The translations under genes were made by a program, and so were the position numbers. From Chinchilla lanigera (Eukaryota > Chordata > Mammalia > Rodentia > Chinchillidae): a stretch of DNA of 64,000 nucleotides. The notes under the pieces are model-generated. The model saw only the letters and a list, made by a program, of their open reading frames with translations, was not told the DNA's origin and ran no database searches. Positions 1-11,870 of this stretch are shown here, one piece after another (position 1 is the stretch's first letter; each line of letters begins with the position of its first letter). The stretch is taken from assembly GCF_000276665.1 (NCBI RefSeq), contig NW_004955436.1, forward strand, positions 19,107,485-19,171,484, given 5' to 3'.

Positions 1-807
1 TTTTATTCACAATTCAAATGCAAAATTTCAGCATTTTAACAAATTTTAAAATTTTATGTTCACTTATTTTTTTCTTTCCTCAAAAATCTAGATTCTTAAT
101 GAGTTTTCATAAATACTTGAATTTTGGGTAACATATGTATTATACTTTGCAGATAACAAAACCAGTATAATTTTCAAAAATGTACTTATCAAGCCTCGCT
201 CCAGAATTTTTTGCAGTTTTTGGTTTTGTCATCTTATATATAACTACTAAGGTTTATCATGAATTTAGTAATTATTTCATTTGTAGTAATTTCTATTAGT
301 GACATAAATGCAGTGCAAATTTAAGCTGATTTGCTTTTATGTCTTTTTATGTTGATTTAAATGTTTTGTAGTCATGTGAAATATTTAGATGATTGTAGTA
401 TGAAATGCAAAAAATAAGGTCTAAGGAAAATAACGCTGGCTATTATAAGCCAACTCCTCCATCCCGTACTCTCTCTCCCACATAAGTAAAATATCTTTCA
501 TTTTATGATTTAGACTTCTATTTTTAAAAATAAAGAAGATATACATGTATTTTAACCACTTATCAAATATTACAAAACTGTATATACGTGTTTTGTCTTG
601 CTTTTGCATGTATTTTTTATCCAAAGTATTTTATAGGAGCCTAAACTGCTATTCTGTATTTCTTATTATAACTGCACGATTCTCCATAATATAAGCCATG
701 CTTTATCGAACCAGTTCTGTTGAAGAACATTGAGTTGTTTCCAGTCTTCATTTATTTCTGCCCTAAGAAACTGATCCCAGTGTAGATCTCTACGTGGAAG
801 AGAATTA
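1..807. other. Unique AT-rich DNA, no feature recognised
   Basis: AT-rich sequence with no repeat family, exon or RNA gene that I can recognise. The only open frame of note is a 67-codon minus-strand one at 421-624. It is low-complexity, has no domain and is probably chance. Confidence 0.5.
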
Positions 808-1421
808 GAGGTTTGATCAACATTTACGGTGAATATTTAATTAAAGAAATATTACTATAGTAAAAAACACCTTGGCTCACATTGGCATTCATTCCCCTCA
901 AAACACTTCCCCTCACTTGTTTTTTTTTGTGGTTTTTCTCCGGTAACGGGAACCGAACTCACGATCTTGTGCTTGCCAGGCAGGCGCTTTGCCGCTGAGC
1001 TAAATCCCCAGCCCCTACTTACCCTCACTTGGAACACACTAATGCCGTTGTTCTTGCCACTTTCTGAACCAATTCTGAAAGTTGTCTTTCATGAATGTCT
1101 TTACGAGGTGTGATTAAAAAGTATGGTGAATGCTAATAAAAACATTACATCGTCACCTACTCTAGTCAACAGATCTGGCAGCCCGTGACTTCTGGCTCTT
1201 CCCCAAACTCAAACTGACCTTGAAAGGTAAACGTTGTGATTGGTTCAGAACATCAAAGTATACAACAGCAGAACAACATGCAGAACCATTTCAGAAAGTG
1301 GAAGAATGGTGTGATGTGTTCAAATTAAAGATTTTTTTCTTTCTAAAGGGGATAATAGCAAAGTATCTTTAACAGTATTATTTTTAAAAAAAAATTCATC
1401 TTAATTTTTGATCATATTTTC
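808..1421. mobile_element. Mariner-derived element with inverted arms, copy 1
   Basis: A relic of a Tc1/mariner DNA transposon. The left arm (about 808-1100) reads on the minus strand. It encodes the transposase C-terminus (minus-strand residues SEGKCFEGN, compare the usual mariner ending SEGKYFEG) and begins with a terminal-inverted-repeat-like sequence TTTGATCAACATTTACGGTG. The right part (about 1103-1421) reads on the plus strand. It starts with a second TIR-like sequence (GGTGTGATTAAAAAGTATGG), passes through a frame containing DFWLFPKLKLTLKGK, which is the block after the last catalytic Asp of mariner transposases, and ends in an inverted TIR near GATCATATTTT. Removing the ID SINE at 920-1021 and its duplicated site leaves about 500 bp. 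It has many stops and is not active. The layout matches the copy at 5172-5796. Confidence 0.75.
920..1021 (-). mobile_element. ID-type SINE (tRNA-Ala-derived) inside mariner copy 1
   Basis: Reverse complement starts GGGGCTGGGGATTTAGCTCA, which contains the pol III A box, followed by an anticodon-arm region, the B-box arm (GAGTTCGGTTCCCG) and an A-rich tail seen here as a T run at 920-928. Flanked by the 10-bp duplication CCCTCACTTG at 910-919 and 1022-1031, so this is an L1-machinery insertion that postdates the mariner copy. Confidence 0.93.
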
Positions 1422-2855
1422 TCCAAGAGTACTGATAATATTGTTGATTTTTTCCCATTTTTCTCATACTTTATTATTAATTTTATAGCCATTTTTGTCT
1501 GTGGACATTTTGGTTAGTATTGTATTATGTACAAGAATTTGTAGACACCAAAAATGCTCTCACATCACACCTACATATGTCATATGCAGAGATAATATCA
1601 CAGATTTGAAATTATAACTTTGTGTATGTGAAACTCTGCAGGAAATAATTTTGTCCTCATTTTAGACATTAACTTTGTTTAAAAAATCTTCACCTTAGTG
1701 TTTCGCTTATTCTTATAGCTAAGATCTACCAAATTTACTATCTCCTTTATTCTCTATGAAAATCAGACATGAAACTGACACAGTTATGATTTTGAATCAT
1801 TTTGTTTTCATCTAAAAACAGCCATAGCTATTCATGAATATGACAGGTAATTAGTATTACTTAATAAGTATGGGAAAAATTGAAGAATTTTAGTATGTTT
1901 TAAGTCTTATTTATGATTTTTAAAAATTACAATTTTTTACTTTTTAAAAACAAGAGTGCTATGAAGGCTTAACATTATACTAGACATTTTGGAATGCTAA
2001 GAAAATTCATTTAGAATACATATTTTAAGGATTTATGTTCAGGCATAGGACTTTTACATCTCAAATGATAGCTCCCTTGTCATATAGATTTTAACATAAG
2101 TCTGTCTCTCAGAACATGAAATTCAGTTTAATTGACTGAGTGACATATTGACGTGGTCTGTAGTTATTAAGGAGTATTTAATAAGTCCTATTGTGAAGGT
2201 AACAAATATGATAAATGTTGGAAGTGGGTTTTCTATGTATTTCTACCATTTCACCTCCTTTGAAACTCTTCATAAGCATCCTTATAAAACCTATCCACGC
2301 ACCCTTTTTGAGGTGAGGTTAGGTAAAATGGTCAGAGAAATGAAAGAAATAGTATAAAAAGGCTATAATAAAATCTCAATTCATTACCCAAGATAAGATA
2401 AGCAAGACATTTGCATGGAACCTTAATAAAATCAAAAGCTCAGATTAAAAAAACAACAACACAATTCTCAATTGATGCATTCTCACTGCCAGCTCCTATC
2501 ACAGGGAAAAATATCTAGTATTAAATAGGGTTTAGCACTGCTTCTTTGCTCTCTGTGGATTTCAGATTTCTTTCTTAAAAATTAATTAAGGCTTCTCTTA
2601 AGAAGAGGTTTATTTTGCAAATTTATATACACTGAGGAAAGAGGTAGGGTAAATGATTTTCTGATCTAATACATAGTGAAATTTTACAAGAATCAGTTTG
2701 TGCACACAACAGATTTATTCTTCAGTGGTACATACAAAAAGACCTACTCACAAAGAAAACACAGGCAATTCATCTTAAGTGTGTACCAGACTGTGTACTA
2801 ATTTCCTGAAAACATTCTCAGATAAGTCACACTTTCTCTCTGTTCTCAGAAGCAA
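1422..2855. other. Unique AT-rich DNA
   Basis: No recognisable repeat, RNA gene or exon. A 69-codon open frame at 2148-2357 has no domain and no supporting signal. Confidence 0.45.
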
Positions 2856-2992
2856 GTGTCATTATTAGCCATGATTTATAGATGAGTAAACTAAGGCAGT
2901 TACACTTTGTATCACTTTAGTGGCTGTGGTAGGAGTTGAGACCAGCACTTTGTTTCCTGAGCTCATGTTCTTATACTTTAACTAGAGCCTAG
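2856..2992 (-). mobile_element. MIR SINE fragment
   Basis: The plus strand shows the reverse-complement MIR core: a cattatt...atttatagatgag-taaactaaggc block, then a degraded 'tcac...agtggc...ggagttgagacc' block and the 'gctcatgttctta' end. This is the order expected for a MIR read backwards. It is strongly diverged. Confidence 0.6.
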
Positions 2993-4808
2993 AAACCTGG
3001 ACTATTTTCCACAGGCTATGAAAAGAACATAACTTTCCACTCAAAAATATTCTATAATGACAAATGATGAGAAGTCACTATCACCCTAAGGTCTTCAAGC
3101 TGCAGCAGTAGCTATCAATCACACAGCAGATAAATAGATTTCAGAAGTTTCGTGTACAATATGTTCTTGAATTTGGGCTTAAGTTCAAACTGACATACAG
3201 TATTTCATAGCTAATGTGATCTCTTTCTAGCAGAGGGAGCATTCTTTTTCTCAAATTGCATTGCATAACTTGTTTGCTTCCTAGCAAAACAATTTTTGAA
3301 TTTCCGTATAATTTCTGTTAAATCTATTTTTAAAGTTGAAGCTTAGGTCAAATGCAAATATGAATATAGATTTATCCAGCATGCATTATTTGTAGTCTGT
3401 GTGGAACTGACTCATCTGTCTTTGGTATCTGGCAGTCACATGACGAGCTCTCCCGCTAAGAGTGACCTATTCATCCTTCAAATAAACATCCTCAAGAGGA
3501 AGAAAAACAATATGTACAGTTCCAAAGAAGGAACAACATATTGTGCAGAAGCCCATGTACTTGAATCAGTGCTGCCTATGATCTCTTAAATTAAGAGTTT
3601 CTCATTGGGAAAGCATTTGGAAATACTGAGGAATTCTCCCTGTAAACAATCTGAAAACAGGATTATATTCTTTTTAAAATATGTGAGTGACCAAATTAGA
3701 GAACAAGTTTCTCAGACATCTGCAGGATTATTTTGGAATATGAACTCTTCATATAAATATAAAATTCAAATAAGTATAAATTATGTAGAGATGTTTGTTT
3801 TTCTTTATTTCCTTTACTTTAATCAGGAAAATATATTTACTTCTCTAGTATTGTCTATATTCTTGTCAATTCTGTTTGAAGTTGAGAAGAGAATAAGTGT
3901 CTATCTATGCCCAAGGCAAACTGTTTTGTTAGTATATGTGTTTTTTCTATGAAAGAAAAATGTCTCATTATGTACACACTAATAAACTTTTTAATGCATA
4001 TACCGTGTTGACAAAATGTAGAAAATAATAAGAAGTATATAATAAAACTAATTTTCTGGGAAGCATTGCACCTTTTTTATACTGCTCTCAATCATAGGGA
4101 TGAATTGATATTCTGAAATATATATGTCTTTAAGATGATAAATTGTTATTTTCCTTTTAATACAATATCTATCATCATTTTAGAACAGGAATTGCAGAAA
4201 TGATTAAAATTTTAGGAAGCACAATATTTATCTCTATACTAAGACCTAGTCTGTGTAATCTGACATGATTTCCCTTACTTACACGGCTTTTCACAGATGA
4301 ACTGGAGAACTATATTACTTGCAGAAAGGTATGAAGCACAAATTTAATGTATAGCATTTAAAATAATAGGGATGCAACTAAAGAACTTAAAAGCTTATAC
4401 TTATTTAAACATTTAAAAAATTCTGTCTGAAGATTTATCACTGTAATTGAACGCACTAATTTTAAGATCATCCTATTTTACTAATGGAAAAAAGTAAAAA
4501 AATTTAAAAATTAAAAATGTACTGTTACAGCAAGATGTTACAGCAAGATCTCTAACTTCTGATCTTCTGATCTAACACTCCTGGGTTTTGCAAATATTGA
4601 CATTTGGAAGTGGCTAGGACCATTGATAATAGATGATGATATAGAATTATTGGCAATCTTCTCTGGTATGATAATAACGTGGCTTTGGAGAAGAGTGTAC
4701 TCTAGCAGATGCCTACTGATTGTTTCCTGTGTTATTACATGTGAAGCTTACTTTACATTCATAAGAAAATGATACATATCTTTACCTATAGAGGAATATA
4801 TGACAAAT
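2993..4808. other. Unique AT-rich DNA
   Basis: No recognisable repeats. It includes a 115-codon open frame at 3605-3952 that is Phe/Leu/Tyr-rich from AT bias, with no domain. An octamer-like ATGCAAAT lies at about 3353-3360. Short local duplications such as GTTACAGCAAGAT twice occur near 4525-4550. Confidence 0.45.
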
Positions 4809-4822
4809 AGCTATGATCTTTC

Positions 4823-4922
4823 TTTTTTTTTTGGTTTTTTCTCCGGTACCGGGAACCAAACTCACGACCTTGCGCTTGCCAGGCAGGCGCTTTTGCCGCT
4901 GAGCTAAATCCCCAGCCCCCAC
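4823..4922 (-). mobile_element. ID-type SINE
   Basis: Reverse complement carries the full tRNA-like head (GGGGCTGGGGATTTAGCTCA), the GCAAGCGCAAGGTCGTGAG segment and the GGTACCGGAG end, followed by an A-rich tail. Flanking duplication: AGCTATGATCTTTC at 4809-4822 and AGTTATGATCTTTC at 4923-4936, 13 of 14 identical. Close to the local consensus, so relatively young. Confidence 0.93.
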
Positions 4923-5171
4923 AGTTATGATCTTTCAAATGGTTAAAAAGTTAAAGCACTGAAGTATTTACTGTACTTTTGATTTCTTTGAATATAAAAC
5001 TTTGACACCAAATTGTTGAAGGAAAAAATGATTGTAGTCTCCTCTTTCTGATTCCCTATCTTATCCTTGCTTATTTTCCCACAGTCTTTATCACCTTCAC
5101 CTACACTTGAGATCAGTGCCTCTTAAATTGAATGATAAAAAAGTCATTCTTTGTTCTTTCCCCAGTTTCTA

Positions 5172-5796
5172 TGGTGTGATCAAAATACACGGTGAATATT
5201 TAAATTTCAAAGGTTTATTGTAGTCAAAGACATTGTCATTGGTTCCCCTCAAAAGATGCTTCTTCACTTTGAACTTGATTTTCCCATTACTTTTGCCTTT
5301 TAAAGCAGTTCTGGAAGTCCTGCTCTGTGAGTATATTAAAAATTGGTGGTCAAATATTGGATGAAGGTAGGAATGCCATGCAATGGAAATTCAGTTCTAT
5401 AGAAACAGTAGTGTGTCCTTATCCACCTTATAAACCAGATACGGCACTGTGTGACTTCTGGCTCTTCCCAGATATCAAAATGACTCTGAAAGGTAAGATT
5501 CCAAATTGATTCAGGACATTAAAGAAGCCATGACAGCCCAACTAAAGATACAAAAAGAACTTCTAGAACTACTTCGGAGAGTGGCAAAAGTGGGGCTGGG
5601 GATTTAGCTTAGCGGCACATCACTTGCCCGGCAAGCAAGAGGTAGTGAGTTCGATTCCTGGTACTGGAAAAAAATTAAAAAAGAAAGTGGCAAAAGTAAC
5701 AGGTTTGGAGTATTTTCAGGGGAATTAATTGCAACATATCTTTTACTACAATTTTTTTTAAAAAGTTAAACATTGCCGTATTTACTGATCAGATAT
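5172..5796. mobile_element. Mariner-derived element with inverted arms, copy 2
   Basis: Same layout as the copy at 808-1421. The left arm (5172-5337) reads minus and encodes the transposase C-terminus next to a terminal repeat, TGGTGTGATCAAAATACACG. The right part reads plus. Its frame at 5327-5509 contains YPPYKPDTALCDFWLFPDIK, which aligns with the mariner signature PPYSPDLAPCDFWLFPKLK, where the PD aspartate is the third catalytic residue. A degraded C-terminus follows and is split by an ID SINE. It ends with an inverted terminal repeat near CCGTATTTACTGATCAGATA. A TA dinucleotide lies at each edge (5170-5171, 5797-5798), as expected for mariner target duplication. About 520 bp without the SINE. 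Inactive. Confidence 0.8.
5591..5685 (+). mobile_element. ID-type SINE inside mariner copy 2
   Basis: Plus-strand head GGGGCTGGGGATTTAGCTTA, then a diverged middle (CACTTGCCCGGCAAGCAAGA) and a B box (GAGTTCGATTCCTGG), ending in an A-rich tail. Perfect 11-bp target duplication AGTGGCAAAAG at 5580-5590 and 5686-5696. More diverged than the other ID copies, so probably older. Confidence 0.92.
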
Positions 5797-5798
5797 TA

Positions 5799-6499
5799 CA
5801 TCGCAGATTGACAATTTGCAAAATATCTTAAGATAAAGAGGTGTATACAATTCACCATTCCTTTATTTTTTTTCTCATAATAAGAAGTTATTACAGTAAT
5901 CTATGGGATGATAAGGGTATTTGAGCCAGTGTGTTAGTCAAGGAAGGGGTAAGAACTTGTAGAATTCTGAATTCTTAGTCTGTAAATCTGGTAGGATTTG
6001 AGGTTGAACTGATTGCAGTACTGAATAGAAAGAGAAAAGTAGAAGCAGTTTTATTTTTATATCCCATGTTATTAATTACAAGGTTAAAACTGTGTTAACT
6101 AGGAAAGCAGGAAGAGAGGGACAAAGGTAAATTAGAGGCAAATACAGCCATGTTTATGTCTAGAATTACATTATGAGAGAGAAATCACTTTTGTTTCAGG
6201 AAAAATTCATACTGATGAATTTGAATGCCCTTTATTGGTTCAAGTATATGACAAATGCGAGGGGTACAGTTTTTATGTAGTTAAATGTTCATAACTGATT
6301 ATGGAAATGAAATAAAGTGTTTACAATATAATTACTGATACTAACATAAAATATAATTATTTCTTTTACAAACTTTAGTTGAGAATCTATCATGTGTCAG
6401 GTTTTCTTCTTCGTGCAAGAAATACGACATGAAGATCCAAGCGCTCCTCTATGTTTCTTGTATGTGTTCTGATTAGGGAGGTGGGCAGTGGAGTCAAAA
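5799..6499. other. Unique DNA
   Basis: No repeat family, RNA gene or exon recognised. Confidence 0.4.
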
Positions 6500-6592
6500 A
6501 GGCCGAGCACCAACTCCAGCTTTCTGCACTTGTTAGTTGGGCAGCTCTTACTCAAGTTCCTTAGTTTCTTCCTCTGAAATGTAGATTATGTG
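6500..6592 (+). mobile_element. MIR SINE fragment
   Basis: Plus-strand match to the MIR core order: 'caactccagctttctgcactt...agttgggcag...actcaagttccttagtttcttcctctgaaatg'. This corresponds to the 'gacct-tgggcaagtt-actta...cctcagtttcctcatctgtaaaatg' core. Diverged and partial. Confidence 0.6.
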
Positions 6593-6639
6593 GTCCTTAA
6601 TTTTCAGCGTCAGCTTTACTGGTCCGAAGCTTTACAGTG

Positions 6640-7144
6640 TTCCGAAGTCTTATCAAATATTGTTTCCTAATGTGTTGGCAGAAGTGTTTCTGGAAGAGAT
6701 TAACACTGGAGTCTGTGCACGTGGTACAGCAGATGGCCTAACCTTCGTGGGTGGGTACCTCATCCAACCTGTTGAGGGCCTGAATACAACAAAATGATAG
6801 ACAAAGCTGGCTTCACCCTCTCTGTCTGATTGCTTCAGCTAAGATATTGGTCTTCTCCTGCCCTTAGATTGGGACTCACAGCACTGGAACACCGGTTCTC
6901 AGGACTTGTAACACAGCCTACAATATATACACCAGCTCTCCTTGGTCTCTAAATGGCAGAGGGTAGATTATGGGATTTCTTGGGGTCCACAATCACATAG
7001 GCCAATGTTTTATAATGTATCTTACTGTATATATGTGTGTGTGTATATATATATATACATATATATGAAGATATCTATAAATGTACACACAGATATATAG
7101 CTCATCAACTTCTCTAGTTCTCCAGAGAACTCTCACTAATGCAT
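6640..7144 (+). mobile_element. Ancient endogenous retroviral-type LTR (ERVL/MaLR class), diverged
   Basis: Several blocks in the order expected of an old mammalian LTR family: 'gagattaacactgg', 'catccaacctgttgagggcctgaat', 'cttctcctgccctt', 'cagctctccttggtctctaaatggcagag', 'tcacataggccaatg', a TG/TA microsatellite, and 'gttctccagagaactctcactaatgc' at the end. No coding capacity. I do not assert the subfamily name. The (TG)n(TA)n tract at about 7028-7066 lies where such LTRs often carry one. Confidence 0.65.
7028..7066. repeat. (TG)n/(TA)n microsatellite
   Basis: Alternating TG and TA runs inside the LTR, about 39 bp. Probably length-polymorphic. Confidence 0.8.
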
Positions 7145-8730
7145 TATTTCAAAAATTACTGTTGTTTTCAAAAATTAAACATGACAATTTGTACAAAGCA
7201 CATAGAACAATGCCATGTGGGAAATCCCGCCCGAGGGTGGTCACCAACATCTTTTTACAATGTCTCATTATATTTCTGCAAGTTGCTTATACATTCCAAC
7301 TATCAAGTGAACCTCAAAATTACCAGAACAGGATATATTATTCATATATCTGCTACAAACCAATTTAACTAGAAATTACTAAAAAGAATTTTGAAGACAT
7401 CTTTACAATTGTCAAGTAAATAGAGAGTTTCAAGTATTTTTATTTCTCAAGATTACTTGCAATGCCTATTTTAGGTCTCCATGTTCTGTCCTCCAAAACT
7501 GCCTCTCAGTTACCTTATTATTTAATACCTTATTTCTCTATTTTCTCTGGCAGACAGTATCGACGATATTTTTGACAGCATCCGTGTTTTAACTTGCTCA
7601 CTTCCCCAGGATTTAAACAAGATGTCGCATTTTAAATTCCTTGCAATCTCTTCATGATTTTACACTTCTTATTTCAACTTAATTGGTTGCCTTTCTCCTT
7701 CACTGAAAATCTCTTTTCCTATTTCATGTTTGCATTTTATTGATGGTGCTCATCTCTCAATTTTCTTTCTGATTCTTAAACCAAAAAAAAAGAAAAAGAA
7801 AAGAAAAGAAAGAAAAGCAAAGCTTCAGGAACTATTTATCTTCTTCTAAATCTTCAAGATTATATTGTGTTTCTCAGCTTTGCAATCTTTCCATGCCAGA
7901 TACTGTTATTTACATATTCTTACATGAGTGTTCCTCCCAGCCTTTACTTTAAATTGAGATTGGTACCATGCTACCCATTTCTATCTAGGACAGGCTAAGA
8001 CTGGAGGCAAAAACCTCCACTGGAAAAAAATTCTTTTTTAGACTGACTCTGGTAATAACAAATGATTTCTTTTCTCCAGACTATTATGAAATAATCCTTA
8101 TTTTACTCGATTAGAGGATGTAGATAATTAAATAGACTATACATTCTTCATTATAAATATAGTGAATGACAGTTTGGCAGTCCTCTAATACTAGTAGTTG
8201 AAATAGTCTATGGATAATAGTGGTACAATTAATAACTCTTTGACAATCTTACCAAAAATCAACTTGCCTAGACTGAAAGAGAAACTCAGAAATTTCAGTT
8301 GAAGCAAAATCTATCTTATTTTCCCCCTCTACAGAATTCACCCATTCTTTTACATTGATATAACTCTCAGATTTTAAACAATAGGGAAAATGTTATAGAG
8401 TTCTGCCCTATATTCTGAAAGTGAGATTGTCAATTTTTTTTTGCTGTGAGAGTTATATACCTCAGAGCACAAAATATTTGTAAGAAAATACTTTTTTATC
8501 ACTAGATTTATAATTACTTCATCAAGTAATATTATTCATGTTTTTGGTTTGGCTGTAGAATACATGCACAATCCTATTGCAAAATCATGTTTTTTACCAA
8601 TAATATAGGTGTTAATGAGTCCAGCCAGGTGAAGAGGTGTCATATGTACTATCATCTTGCTCATTTGGAGTTCCAGGATTGACATCATCTTCAGTTATGA
8701 TTATTTTTTAGGAATCTATTTAAGAAATTG
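7145..8730. other. Mostly unique DNA with an A-rich tract
   Basis: No family recognised. An A/AAAG-rich tract lies at about 7782-7820. Overlapping open frames at 7081-7372 begin in the LTR end and carry no domain. Confidence 0.4.
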
Positions 8731-8747
8731 CCTTTTCTTCAAACTTG

Positions 8748-8849
8748 TGTTTTTTGTTTTGTTTTGTTTTGTTTCTGGTACCAGGAATTGAACTCACGAC
8801 CTTGCGCTTGCCAGGCAGGCGCTGTGCTGCTGAGCTAAATCTCCAGCCC
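8748..8849 (-). mobile_element. ID-type SINE
   Basis: Reverse complement contains GGGGCTGGAGATTTAGCTCA, GCAAGCGCAAGGTCGTGAG and TTCCTGGTACCAG, then an A-rich tail (CAAAA units seen as GTTTT). Flanks CCTTTTCTTCAAACTTG (8731-8747) and CCTTTTTTCCAAACTTG (8850-8866) form a 17-bp duplication with two differences. Confidence 0.93.
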
Positions 8850-9022
8850 CCTTTTTTCCAAACTTGACATCGGATGCTATAACTCATTCTTAATTCTACT
8901 TAATTGTATACCCTCTTGTCTACCTGAATTTGAGAAATGTTCTCCGGGTTCCAACCACTCAACAATTATAACTGCTTTAAAATGTTCTTAATGTTACAAT
9001 GTTGAGTATTAGGTATTGTATG

Positions 9023-9095
9023 TCAGCTTGAGCTACATATTGAGTTCAAGGCCAGCTTGAACTACCTAGTGAGACCTCAAGCAAACAAAACAAGC
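9023..9095 (+). mobile_element. B1 SINE, 3' fragment
   Basis: Contains 'agcttgagctacatattgagttcaaggccagcttgaactacctagtgagacct', the right half of a 7SL-derived B1 with an internal duplicated segment, followed by CAAA-rich tail sequence. The 5' half is missing. Confidence 0.7.
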
Positions 9096-11774
9096 AAACC
9101 TTCTAAGTGAGTCTGATTCAAAATAAACTTGAGAACCAGAAGTATGACAAATCACATGGGCTAAGAAATACACAGAGGTTTTCATTTAGACAAACAAAGT
9201 AGAATGCTTTTGTTTTTCTGCATTGTGCAGAATAAATGATTTGCTCATAAATCTTTGACAGTAGCAATAGGATTGGAGTATTTGAAGGTTTAAAGTTATG
9301 ACTGTTTTTTGTCTCTCAGAGAATCTATCCTCATTATTTGTGAAGCTGGCATCCTGGTAAAATTTTTTTACAACTTCCAAGTCAATTTTATGGAAATTAA
9401 CAGAAATTGAAAAACAGCAAAAAAATTGATTTGTCCAAGATGAATCTTCCCAGTTAAAGTAAAAAAAAAAATGGTGCCCGGCCTCATTTCACCTCATGTA
9501 CTATGAACAAGTGCTCTTTCCTGATCTATTTAGTTCTGCATATTTTGCATTCTTCTTATTGGTGATTTCACCGCTGAGAGTGGCATCCAAAAATAGTGCT
9601 GTCTTTTGCTCCCAGGAACAAGAAGTCAAGAATAATGTGTCTTACAGAAAAAATATATGTGTTCGATGTGTTTAATTCTGACATAATAACGCTGTTGACT
9701 GTAGCTCAATGCTAATGAATCCACACTACATATTAATGTCTGTAAGCAGACATATGCACACATAAAACAAGGTTATGAATTGTATTGTTCTGTTAATGAA
9801 AATGTTGTAACCGGAGGTTTGAGAGAGCTTAACCCTGGACTATTTCCCTAGGAAAATTAATTCAGTATTTGCTAATTCAGTGTTCATAGCAATTTTATAA
9901 CATGTACTACCAGGGATAATGGGAACCAAAGGCATATGATTTCAAGTTCTCAATTCTCTGCCAACTTGCTGTTATAACAACTCCATCTAATTCTACACAC
10001 AGAGTATTTTTCCCATTGACCTAATCTTGTACTTCTGAAGTTATTTTAGGATTGATTTAATGTCTGACTTTCAAAAGCTTCCAGAACAAACTTTAATGGC
10101 TTTTTTCAAATATTGTTTTCTCTTTTCTCTAGAGTATGTATATGTTATGGCAAATTTCATGTTCAGGAAATATTTGACTCCAAAAGCATGCAAGCACATT
10201 TCTATTATTTGATAGAGGAACAGATTCTAATTTTGATCCTTGAGGCATATGGAATGCTGCAATCTACTATATTAAAATATGCTTTATCTTTACTGGAAAG
10301 TTAGAGGCTAAAATGTTAAAGAAACAGATTCAGGGAAAAATAGAAGCTATGAAATGATCTAAACCTGAGACAAATTTTTACTGACCTGAGTTTTTATTCA
10401 GGCTGTTGGCCATCTCTGGAGTATTTTAATACCTCTGGATCCACATCTGATTACTTTCCTCAAATAGATAGTGTAATATAAAACAGAATATATCATACCA
10501 TTCTTTTAAAAGACATGAATTTGAAATGTTCTTTCCTTATTAACTATTAAAATACCAACGTATTTTGCAGATTACTCCTTGGGTAATTTAATATTTCCTT
10601 TTTCTTTCATTTCAATATAAACTCCTAGGAAAGATCTGCATGGGATGCATACCCATAAGTTTTTGAATTTACAAAAATTAGTGGGGTGATTCTGTTTTCC
10701 TGTGTTGTAGCTGTGGAATAAAGGATTTGCTTCTAAATTGATTACTCTATTCATATTAAAAATTGTGAATTAACAGAAACAAATAATATCTGAATAATGC
10801 AAATGCTATACCGTTTATTGATGCAGCTATGATGTCTGCTAATCATAATTCTTTATGATAACCAGGTAGTTATATCAGTTATCTAGAGTGAATCTGTTAA
10901 TGCCATTTTCTTTCTCACATATATTTGAAGGGAAGCAAAGTAGATACAAATTGCCAATTAAATGTGTGGTGTTTTCATTTTCAGTTCATTTAGAAAAAAA
11001 TTATCTGTGAATAATAAGTTGAAATATACTTAATAGTGAAAAGGTAAATAGCCTATGATTTTGGCAATTGTGATGTGGTTCATAGAGCTCATTTCTAGGT
11101 TCATAAATTTAATTTCAATCAGATTAGATGATTTATATTTTAATTTCAGAGATTTTAATTAACTTTGAAGGCTTTCTGAGTCAAATTGTATGTGTACAAT
11201 TTATTCATGTTGACTTATTGGAATATTTGCCATATTTATAATTATAAAAATTATCAGAAGAGACTAAATACCACAAAGTAGAGTTAGAAACTGAAAACTT
11301 TGGAAAATAGTCAGTATTAAAGACAATTTTCCATTTTTTAAATTTCAAAATAGAAGTAAAATCCCATAATGACATTAGTAAACACAATGAATGGTGTAAA
11401 GGGTGTGTTTATCTTAATCATAGTATGTGTTTAATAAATTATTTTTTCTCTTCCAATAACTCAAAATATGATTTCACACCCTAAATTTTAAAGATTCGAC
11501 TTTAAATGATATGTAGTATTGTATTAAAACTTTCTTTTTTTGTATTTTAAAGAGAGTAGTAAAAGAAAAAACAAAAAGAACAATAGCAGCATTTCAAAAC
11601 AAAATGATAGCAATTAACAGCTGTTGTTATAGTACATATTGTTATCTTCAACTATGTTGCTCAAATTACAGGTTGTAAAAATGAAACATTTTTCAAACCA
11701 TTAAAGAGAATAAAAAAATAATTATTAGATAAAACATTAGAGATAATACAGAGTTTCACTAGACAATAATAGGA
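9096..11774. other. Unique AT-rich DNA
   Basis: No repeat, RNA gene or exon recognised across about 2.7 kb. Several 60-64 codon frames (for example 9186-9380 minus, 10113-10304 plus, 11205-11387 minus) are of the size expected by chance in AT-rich DNA. Confidence 0.4.
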
Positions 11775-11870
11775 ATGCAAACTTTCAATGTAACCCTCAC
11801 AACCTTACAGAGTAAAGAAATAACCGCGATTTTTTTTCCATTTTCAGACATATTTAAACAAATTTTAGCA
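11775..11870 (-). mobile_element. Possible MIR fragment
   Basis: The plus strand reads 'gtaaccctcacaaccttacagagtaaagaa...ttttccattttcagaca', resembling the reverse-complement MIR block 'taatcctcacaacaaccct...ccccattttacagatg'. Short and diverged. Confidence 0.4.

Noticed and set aside
855..1037. 60-codon minus frame as a possible gene
   Set aside because: It is a join of ID SINE sequence and the mariner transposase C-terminus.
5327..5509. 60-codon frame as a possible small gene
   Set aside because: Its residues YPPYKPDTALCDFWLFPDIK identify it as a mariner transposase remnant.
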